From Tenodera sinensis (taxonomy: Eukaryota; Arthropoda; Insecta; Mantodea; Mantidae), in contig CM060964.1 of assembly GCA_030765045.1 (NCBI GenBank), forward strand, positions 153,724,490-153,788,489: a stretch of 64,000 nucleotides of DNA, written 5' to 3'. The translations under genes were made by a program, and so were the position numbers. A model generated the notes under the pieces. The model saw only the letters and a program-made list of their open reading frames with translations. It did not search any database and had not been told where the DNA came from. Positions 55,977-64,000 of this stretch are shown one piece after another (position 1 is the stretch's first letter; every line of letters begins with the position of its first letter).

Positions 55977-58042
55977 TATGATGCTGGCTGCACTTAAAAA
56001 TGGGCTCAAGGTCAGCTATCTCGCATGACCATGTTGCTAGGTAATGCCCAATAATGTCAACTAAGAACAAAGGCTGATTCCAGCCAGTTCAAGAAGCTTC
56101 AAATGCTGGGTTTTTAGTATAAGCTTTGCGAAACATGGATTTTGCCAGTGCCTAATTCTCGCTTACATAAGCAAGTAGACACAGAGAGTTAGTGTTGGGT
56201 CAGATTTAGTGAGTTTATTGCCAGAGTCAGTTTTTAGTGAGTGAGTGAACAGAATTGTCAGAGCAAGTTCTGGACAGTTGCAGTGTTTCTGTCAAGGATA
56301 CGCTCGAACAGAATAGCTGAATTGCAAGTTCACGAGTTGTGAATTGTGATTCGATTTTAAGAGAAATAAAGTTGTTAATTTGGCACATTGGTATCAGGAG
56401 TGCAATGTAAATGCCGTAATAGAGGAAATACTTCAACAATTATTATATGAAATGAAAAATATTAAATCCAGAATGGAGAAGATTGAGGCAAACATTGAAT
56501 CCCGAATGGAGAAGATAAAAATGGAATTATCAGTGAAGATTAACGAATGGTTAGCATAGAGAAGGACATGAAGGAACTTAGACAATGCAGTAATGCCCTA
56601 GAGGACGTAAGAGAAGAATTAGAGGCAGGGAAGGTAGATTTTATGGCAGTGCCAAGGAACTGTATGCCAGATGTGGATGGGGTAGGCAAACCTGAGGAGG
56701 GAGCCGCTAGCAGCTAAGGTAACAGTTGTACCCGTGTAAAAGAACAGAAGTGTATGACAATGGAAACAAGGAGCCAGCTCAGGGACATCTACAAAGATCC
56801 CCTACCTGAGTGTGTTAGGGATGTTGCCGAACAGAACATGTCAAGAACTGTTACAGCAAAGTCCATGAGCAAGCGTGACACAAGTGAGGATCAGTGTGTT
56901 ATGGAGCATAAAGGAATCGTCAGAGCCATCAAATCAAGTGGCCAGGAGAAGCTGTGCCAGATACTGATCAACATGGGGTGTAGCTGTGAACATGATCCAA
57001 TCTGATGTTACAGAGGGCTTGCCAATGAGGAAATTAGATCAACCCTACAAGATAGTAATGGCATCTGGAAGATCTTGCTTGTGGAAGAAGAGACCTTGAT
57101 GTAGTTGATCTTGGTAACTCTGCAGGTATTCGTCATGAGAGTGGCTGAGGAAGTGATACTGGGACTGGAAGCTCTCAGGAGTCATGAGGCCTAGGGCGAC
57201 GTTGGCAGGAGGATCCTGCAAGTCAGACAAAATGAGATAGTGCACCAAAGTCCCAGTGAACATCTTGGGGCCTGCAGGGTAACTGTGGTGGTGGTGGTTG
57301 TAGTTGAGCCCACCAGGAGCAAGGCGTTAGCAAAGGTGCACCAAGAAGACCAGCTGTCATGGAACCCCGTGGGCCGTCTTCATATTGTGCACAGGATGGT
57401 CAGTCAGTATACCAGGCTGAAGGGTGACAGTACAAAGACCTGTCATGACTAGCAAACCTGTCACAGAGGTTTCAATCAGAATGGGATATATCACCCTACT
57501 CAGACCAAGGGGTACTACACAACAATCAACACAGGAAACTGCCAGGTGGAGAAGAGGTCCAACAATGTAGTTTACTGCATTCATAGACTACCCCGAGGGT
57601 TGATGCTGGTGGTACAGTTAGATCGTCTGGCCCACAATGACAGTGCTCCTGAGGAGGAAGCAGTGTGATACCGGCCACACATCAAAGCAGGCTCCTGGTC
57701 AGCTACTTCACATCACTATGTTGCTAGAGCAAAGGATGATTCCAGACAGTTCAAGAAGCTCCATATGCCGAGCTTTTATGAGAAGCTTCATGAAATGTGG
57801 ATTTCCAGAGAAATTGCCAGTACCTAATTCTCGGCTATATAAGCAAGTCAGCATGGACAGTTTTTAGTCAGTGAGCAAGTGGAATTGTCCAAGTGAGCTG
57901 TAGACAGTTCAGCAGTGTTTTGTGTCAGGGTCACGATCAAACAGAACAGCTGTGAGTTGCAAGATCACAAGTTGTAAATTGTGATTCAATTTTAAGGGCA
58001 ATAAAGTGATATGAAAATTAACTGGACTTGTCATTTGTCACA
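55977..58042 (+). mobile_element. Older internally deleted Gypsy-type LTR element
   Basis: Diverged LTRs at about 55977-56387 and 57664-58042 share catgttgctag, cctaattctcgc/g, and gtgattcgattttaag or gtgattcaattttaag. The primer-binding site at 56389 (tggtatcaggagtgc) is a degraded version of that at 51793. The interior keeps three remnants. A coiled-coil-like N-terminus (MKNIKSRMEKIEANIESRME near 56450) is followed by a broken frame. The protease end near 57130 reads RVAEEVILGLEALRSHE. An integrase C-terminal piece near 57568 reads NNVVYCIHRLPRGLMLVVQL then DRLA. RT, RNase H and most of integrase are missing, the same plan as the 51.3 kb and 36.7 kb elements. A polypurine tract (tgaggaggaagcag) precedes the 3' LTR. 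Confidence 0.75.
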
Positions 58043-58077
58043 ATGTTACTTCACAAACCTTTTAGTTTATGTTCTTA

Positions 58078-58134
58078 GCTAATGCTGGATTTCTGACAAT
58101 GAAGTCATTAATCCTCTTGCTCTCCAATATTTAA
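58078..58134 (-). mobile_element. Short 3'-end fragment of the RNase H LINE
   Basis: The 57 bp from ctaatgctggatttctgaca to cttgctctccaatattt match the 3' ends of the LINE copies starting at 15198 and 19916. Nothing of the coding region upstream is present. Confidence 0.75.
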
Positions 58135-59524
58135 TATATTGATAGAGCAATAGCAGTATAGTAACCGCTTTTTAGAGAGCACCATATTTTTATGTTTTGG
58201 CGGTCACATCACTCTCTCACAACCCCCAGAATGTCTGGAGGACCACACCTGTCGTTGGTTTACGGGTCTCACCGACCTGACCGGGAGAGTTATCAAAATA
58301 AATTCACCGACCATATCCTCTGATTACCAATCAGAGGACGTATTACATGCCATGACAGCTCAGCATGTTAGGGGTTAAGATTTTATAGAGAAATGGAGAG
58401 GTTGGAAAAATAAAGACTCCCTAGCCCTCGGGAACCCTAATGGCATCGGGGTTGGGAGAGAACAAGAGATGACCAAGGTAAGGTCAGATAGAAAAGTTAC
58501 AGTGAGAAGCAAAACACCAGTAAGTGGAAGTAATGTTCTGCTCAGCTTGGGTACCTTGTGGTCGCCATTCACATATCCCCTAGATAGAGACCCCTGAGTA
58601 GATGCACATAATGTGAAAGCATACATTTTTAACCCCTATAAAAAACATGCAAATGCATGAACATCCAAGCCCTAGTGATTAGCAATGTACAAAGCATTTA
58701 ATGTGTAATGGTGTGAAGAGTGGAGAGAGTACATTTGTAAATAAAAATGGATAAAGTGTGGTTGACAAGTGTCAAAAGCCGTTTTTCACAGCTTTGCCTG
58801 TGTGTAGGCTAAGCATATTTGTATAAAATATAAGTAGAACTGGTGAAGGAGAATTGAATATCCTTTATGATAATTTCAAAATACAATCTCATTTGTAGTT
58901 TTTAATACTGGGTATATTTTCATAGGCTGTACATTATACTATGTTGCTTGCTTGGCAGAAGATGATAATGGTTCATTTAAAATATGTGGCTAAATGCAAA
59001 ACTTAACAAAATATTATTTCACTACAGCAAGTGTTGTAGTAAAATAATTGAGAGTTTTTGCCCAAATTATTTGGTTTTTGTGCAAATAATGGAATTGTCA
59101 CAATTTTCTTAAAACTACATTAATTTGCATTTCTTTTAGTCTGAAAGAATAGCTTTTTATTGTATGTCCTCAGAATTTCAAACAGACATGCATTTTGACA
59201 ACAGTTTCAATTTTCATAGATGGCACAGTACTTTGGTAGTCGGTCTCAATTTATATGAGCATGTACATGTAAAAGCTATGACTGTATTGATCTTCTGAAT
59301 TCAGACGGTTCAATAAACTTCTGATTCAGTCAGACTGTTAGAAGTATTTGAGTTTGATTTTGAGTCACTTTTTTATACTTTCACCTTAAAATGTTGAAAA
59401 TACTGTAACATTTTTTTAGGTTATTTGACCTCATTCTCAGCTTTCTTCCTCTTGCTCACTCACTCTCTCTGGTGTGATGGTTCTGTTTCCATCTGGCATT
59501 AGGGGTGCAAGGTTTTAAAATTTT
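58135..59524. other. No gene recognised; contains a hAT-end fragment
   Basis: A GC-richer block at about 58200-58370 (cagaatgtctggaggaccac, gaccgggagagttatc) has no coding frame I recognise. From 58700 on the sequence is AT-rich and blank. Confidence 0.4.
58597..58674 (+). repeat. Solitary hAT terminal fragment
   Basis: The block tgcacataatgtgaaagcat, acatttttaacccctataaa, catgaacatccaagcccta is nearly the same as the right end of the hAT element at 45173-46458 (gcacataatgtaaaagcat, aacccctatgaaaaaa, catgaacttcctagcccta). The remainder of the element is absent. Confidence 0.7.
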
Positions 59525-59648
59525 CTAAAGTAAGAGTAAATTAGAAACTAAAAACTTCGCTTATCGTAATATTGTAGCTTTGCACCAAGAACTTGCAATA
59601 TTACTAAGATAAGTGAAGTTTTTAGTTTCTAATTTGTTCTTACTTTAG
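59525..59648. repeat. Foldback (hairpin) repeat with ~50-bp arms
   Basis: The left arm (59525-59574, from ctaaagtaagagtaaattag) and the right arm (59596-59648, ending gttcttactttag) are inverted repeats with only a few mismatches and one 3-bp indel, around a ~21-bp loop. The middle of the arms contains aaactaaaaacttc. The layout is that of a short foldback element or MITE; no target duplication was resolved. Confidence 0.75.
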
Positions 59649-59703
59649 AATCTTATTGCTTCACTGTTAATAGCTTCAATTTCCTTAATTAAGATTTGAG
59701 AGT

Positions 59704-60045
59704 TAGAACTGGAACTTAAAAATTCAATGCCACAACTGGGATTTGAACCACAGACCTTCTGCTTACCGAGCGGACGCTCTAACCACTGAGCTATTGTGAC
59801 AAACTGCCAGAATGGCATTAAATTCTCAAACCAGTTCGTATTTCGCCTGGTAACTGCCATTCTGGCAGTTTGTCACAATAGCTCAGTGGTTAGAGCGTCC
59901 GCCCGGTAAGCGGAAGGTCTGTGGTTCAAATCCCAATTGTGGCATTGAATTTTTAAGTTCCAGTTCTACCTCTCAAACTTTGCCCACACACGGCTTGTGT
60001 GTTTAAAAACACCAACAGTAAGTTTGTTGGCATAAATAAATAATA
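59704..60045. mobile_element. Two SINE-C copies head to head
   Basis: A minus-strand copy (about 59704-59835) and a plus-strand copy (about 59848-60045) meet at their heads. The plus-strand copy has A box tagctcagtggttagagc and B box ggttcaaatcc, and a tail ttgttggcataaataaataa. The junction is palindromic: tgccagaatggca and tgccattctggca. The two heads share the tRNA-like region almost completely, so a long hairpin could form. Confidence 0.8.
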
Positions 60046-60059
60046 ATTCCTTAATTAAT

Positions 60060-60502
60060 TTTAAAACTTTGTTCAATGGTGGGTTTTCAAAATTTATTAC
60101 GTTATCCCTGTTTTTGGTGATGTATATTTTTTCCCAAATGATCAATTCTATTGATGAAGTAAGTGATTTTAACTATTTTATGTTTTGGTTTTCTATCCCA
60201 AAATGATACGATGCAGCAGACTTTTCTGTTTGTTTTAGTTTTATGTTTCTCTGGTGTTCCTTTTGTCTTATTTTCAAGTTTCCTTTTGTTTCGCCGATGT
60301 GGCTTTTCTCACATTCCTCACAGCTGATGTAATAGATTCCAGATTTTAAAGTATTCAGGATTGTATTTTTAAGAGGCTTGTTTAGCAAGTTCTTCACACT
60401 GAATTTGTTTTGTGGTGCTAGTCGTCTCATATTCAGCTTTTTGAAGTTTCGTTCAAATCTACTTGGGTGGGTAGATAATTGCATAAAGAAGAATAGATGC
60501 AA
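60060..60502 (-). pseudogene. Penelope-like element fragment (GIY-YIG endonuclease)
   Basis: The minus strand reads a thumb/linker (FERNFKKLNMRRLAPQNKF), then SGIYYISCEECEKSHIGETK, GNLKIRQKEHQRNIKLKQTE and KSAASYHF. This is the GIY-YIG endonuclease of Penelope-like elements: GIYYI, CxxC, HIGE (YIG position), R and EH. The frame is open for 109 codons. The RT domain is not present upstream. It is related to, but clearly diverged from, the fragment at 6.6-7.1 kb. Confidence 0.75.
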
Positions 60503-61230
60503 CTCAATTTTGTATTAGATATTTCCTTAATTCTTTTTTAAAGTTACACGTTGTTTGACTTTCGAGTATGTGGCAATTGGTTGCATAATTTCACACCACT
60601 TATACATGAGTCACATAAGTCACATGTTAATATCAAAGCTCGTTGCAAGATTTATCTATTTGATAAAATCTCTCTCTCTCTGCATCAAGTAACATATTGT
60701 ATTCCTGTTTGTTTACACAGGTAAATCTCTCAGCAAGCCTTTATATCATATAAATTGTGTAATGTAATAAACTGATGGATTTGATTTAATTTTATTTTAT
60801 TTTCTTCTCTTTAGAGCATTTAAATAAGAGCTTTTTAAAAACTTTTTTACTGTTAATTTATTTTTTAGTTATCAGTTAGTTCTATTCTTATTCTTCTAAG
60901 CAAACCCTTTCATTTGATATCCATATCATGGGAGCACATAAAAAATAACTAGACTGCCATTTTAAATGGTCCGCCATAGTAGATTTAGAATGATGTTGCA
61001 TAGCTTAACCATTCATTGTCATCCAAACTAAATGTGCATGCAAAAATTCAGCTCAATTGGTTGAGGATAACTGCTTTAAAATTCAGTTGCAAGATTTGAC
61101 CCGAACATACAAACATTGTAAGTTAAACAAAAGCTAAAATGATAGGTAGCTATAGTAATATGTGTAACCATTAGGTTGTCCATCTTTGTAATACAAATTA
61201 TAAATATAAATTTGTGACAATGTCAGAAAC
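60503..61230. other. No gene; possible non-LTR 3'-end fragment
   Basis: Near 61030-61130 the phrase gcaaaaattcagctcaattg, gttgcaagatttgacccga resembles the conserved 3' noncoding end of some non-LTR retrotransposons in animals, by memory of the general pattern. I have no second copy in the window to confirm it. The rest is blank AT-rich DNA. Confidence 0.3.
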
Positions 61231-61239
61231 TGTATTGCA

Positions 61240-62560
61240 GTCTATTGACAATAAAGGAATTTATTTATTTGTCATATTCTTGCAATTTTTGAGCTCAGAT
61301 GTGATATTTATGTGCAATATAAATAAGAGAAACCCTAGTACTGACCCCTGTGACACTCCAAATCTCAAAGTTTAATCAAACCATTGAATTTACTTATTAT
61401 AATTGTACGTTGCCTACAATTTAAGTATGATCTTATTAAGTCACGCATTTTCATTTGTAATCCCATATTTTTCTAATTTATCCAATATAATTTTTATTGA
61501 TACACTATCAAACACTTTAGAAAGGTCAAGAGAAACTCCTTCAATATGATTACCTTCAAATAATTGTGTTTATATTTCATGCAAGAGCTCTACAATAGCA
61601 GTGCTAGTAGAGTAATTCTTCCTAAGTCCATGTTATACTTTACTAGATTTCGTATTTATTTAGGAAGCTAACCCACCTTAAATTTAAAACTTTTTTCTAA
61701 TATATTGCTAAATACTAAAGTAGCACATAGTTTATGTGACATTCATCTCCTTTTTTGAAAACTGGTCTTATTATGCTAGTCTTTAAGCACTCTGGAAAAA
61801 CATTTTATTCTGTTGCTTTATTTATTAAATGTACAATTTTATCAACTAGTTTCTATTTACAAAATGTTAGTACTCCAGAGCAGATGCCATCCCATTCACA
61901 AGGGTTTTGAATTTCTAATTCCCTGATTATTTTACTAATTTCAATGTCGGCAGGTGCAAGATAAATGAATGTTCTACAGTATATTTATATTCATAGTTAA
62001 TTGGAATATTTTGTGATGAGTTAATCACATTTGTAAAGTAATGGTTAAATGTAGTACATATATCTTTAGGGTTTAATATCTTTGGTCCATTAATTTATAA
62101 GGTTGTTATAGTCCTTGCTGTTTGTTTTTCTTTTAATTATCATGTTCCATGCTGTTTTAGTTCTATTTGTTGATTGGCTAATAGAAGTATTAAAAATTTG
62201 CAATAACTGCTGATCAAGAACCTTAACACTTTTTAAGTGTTTTGTAACATTCATTATATAATTCAAATTTTATCATGCAGTAAAATATTTCGCCCTCTCG
62301 CAATTGTTATTTCATTATTCAACAATAATTTTAATTTGCTTTCATGATAACTCGCTTTACCTTTGAAAGGCAAGCTAGATTTAAGTATTCTAACTGAATT
62401 TTAAGAAAGGTGTCCTGTTTTTCACTGTCAATTACTGTAGTGCACAAAATTCAAGTTTTCTCATTTTAATCATTCCTATAAAATAGCTAAATTGTGGTCG
62501 TTCATTGCCCTTTTTTGTGCCCACATTTCATATTTTAATTCAAAGTTAAAGTTGTATATA
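61240..62560 (-). pseudogene. Decayed CR1/L2-like LINE reverse transcriptase
   Basis: Reading the minus strand leftward, 62200-62000 gives QSTNRTKTAWNMIIKRKTNS and ICTTFNHYFTNVINSSQ, the pre-RT segment. Near 61790 comes PECLKTSIIRPVFKKGDE, the RT entry motif. Near 61530 comes VSLDLSKVFDSVSIKIILDK, with the first catalytic Asp region, and near 61350 GVSQGSVLGFLLFILHIN. The YxDD block is not visible. Many stops and frame changes are present. This is an old copy, clearly different from the other LINEs in the window. Confidence 0.7.
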
Positions 62561-62697
62561 TGTATAGTTTCTTCACGATATGAAAATCCTTTACAAAAGC
62601 AGCATATTGGGTAGGTTTTATATTTGTAATTGCGTAGTTTATTACAGTTGCAGATGTGTCTGTGGTTCTAGTTGGAGTATTTATTACATTACATAAG

Positions 62698-64000
62698 TTA
62701 ACCCTTTGCGGCCGAAGTCCTGGGAAGAAATTTCCGCAGCCAGGATGGAGCTTTAAATTTGCTTCTAGAGCTATGCAAATGGGAGCAAAACTTCATGCAA
62801 AAGTGGTCTCTTCCTGTACTTACCTGCACTGCAGATGATTATCAAATGTAGCTAAGCTAAACGGAGAATTGTTGATGCACTAGAACAGTTTGTGCTGCTT
62901 ACACTGTCCACTAAAATGGAGAATTTTTAATTGTTTTAAGTTTGTAATCACTTTAGACCGTGATAAAGTATCCATGACATAAAAAACACATACCAATGAA
63001 ATAGCGTTCAGCCATAAATAGTAATGTATATAAAATGTAAACGGACACACAAACACTATGTACACATATACACATCACACACTTCTCATTATGACAGAAC
63101 AATTACTTTTTATAATTGACAAGTGTGTAATAGCGCTCGAAACGTTCACCGATACACGTGGCTGGTTTATTTGCACACGTATTGCAGTAGAAATATGTTT
63201 CTTTTCTCGCCCCCTTAACTTTTTGATTGCTGCAGACAAACAGTCTTTGTGTTTTTTCCCTCAAAGTGGTATATAAAATGTGGTGCATTGTTTAGCCTTT
63301 CCTCTCTCTCAGCCATACCGGGGTGTGATCTTGGCCTTGGGTTGTTTATGCTTTTCACCAGACCCTCAACAAGTGACCTGTATTTTACATGGGACAAGGG
63401 ATGGATGCTTGCCTGGGAATTTTGAACCTTGTACAAAAATGTGCGAGTTTACTGTTGCTACTTCCAGGCACCAGAAAAATAATTTGCGCCAGCAGTTCAA
63501 CGATTTTCACATAAAAGCATATGTTACACAATAATGGTCACTGTGATCCACGCCTCCCATGTGTTTGGTATAATCAAGTACACACAGCGGTTTTTCTACA
63601 TCTTTCCTTGTTCCTCCCTTCAAAATTGTTGTAGTTTTCTGCATAGAGGTTTCATGAAATGTAGAAATCATCAAGAGTACCCTTTTGTCTATCCACTCCC
63701 TGCTTCACAGGTTTTGGGTTGCCTACCCTACCAGCAATTATAGTGCCCATAGTGTGGCATTCACGCCTGTCTAACTCCTGTGCTAAATCTACACTACTAT
63801 AATAGCAATCTGTAAATAAATGATAGCCACTAACTCCAAAAGCACAAAGTCCAAAGCGATCTATCAGAGATAGTACAATTCTCGTACTGAATTGCTTTTC
63901 AGGATACGATAAATTACAAATTTGTCCTGTGTACTTTCCATAGTAGGGAATATGACTGTGAACATAGCCAGTATCGCTATCTGCCAAAACAAAAATCCTG
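62698..64000 (-). mobile_element. Second piggyBac-like element, truncated by the window edge
   Basis: The left end is TTAA at 62698-62701 followed by CCCTTTGCGGCCG, a typical piggyBac-like terminal sequence. The transposase is on the minus strand and enters the window from the right. VHSHIPYYGKYTG is followed by YHLFTDCYYSSVDLAQELDR near 63800, with the second catalytic Asp. LDYTKHMGGVDHSDHY carries the third near 63570-63520. After a stop comes LVEGLVKSINN, then the cysteine-rich C-terminus RKETYFYCNTCANKPATCIG near 63180. Frames shift between these blocks. The first catalytic Asp and the right end lie outside. It differs from the 32.9 kb element, whose third motif is MGGVDLVDQ. Confidence 0.82.

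Noticed and set aside
59846..59945. Candidate tRNA gene (A and B boxes intact)
   Set aside because: It is the SINE-C head, present in several decayed copies in the window.

Overview
The window reads as AT-rich, intron-dominated animal DNA. I infer an arthropod with a large, repeat-filled genome, probably an insect; the sequence does not fix the species. The only host gene I recognise is a plus-strand polypeptide N-acetylgalactosaminyltransferase of the GALNT1/GALNT13 (insect Pgant5-like) type. Four internal coding exons are visible (16685-16865, 19445-19584, 30494-30592, 55554-55688). They encode the end of the catalytic domain and the first two repeats of the ricin-type lectin domain. The exons upstream, and those for the last lectin repeat, were not found. 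Introns are about 2.6, 10.9 and 25 kb.

Almost everything else recognisable is mobile-element debris, and much of it is nested. Region 1-9.3 kb: mariner-like, LINE and Penelope-like fragments, then a Tc1-like transposase gene split by a SINE that is itself split by a second SINE. Region 9.3-15.9 kb: a trinucleotide microsatellite; a LINE interrupted by a 2.4 kb Charlie-type hAT element; and a 5'-truncated RNase H-containing LINE. Region 19.9-31.5 kb (introns): a longer copy of that LINE, an IS630/Tc1-type transposase interrupted by a SINE, a hAT pseudogene and several tRNA-derived SINEs. Region 32.5-44.3 kb: a hAT relic carrying a nearly intact piggyBac-like element, then a rearranged Gypsy-type LTR element whose 3' LTR contains a LINE insertion and a 2.3 kb (TG)n tract. 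Region 45-55 kb: three hAT elements with 8-bp target-site duplications; the largest carries a SINE and a short two-LTR retrotransposon with a 510-codon ORF. Region 55.9-64 kb: an older LTR element of related design, inverted SINEs, a Penelope-like GIY-YIG fragment, a decayed CR1/L2-like LINE, and a second piggyBac-like element running off the right edge.

No host operon or defence locus is visible. The most interesting material is (1) the family of internally deleted LTR elements that keep their ends and a coiled-coil ORF, (2) the (TG)~1158 tract inside an LTR, (3) the nested insertions with clean target-site duplications, which give a relative insertion order, and (4) a piggyBac-like transposase whose only visible lesion is one in-frame stop codon.
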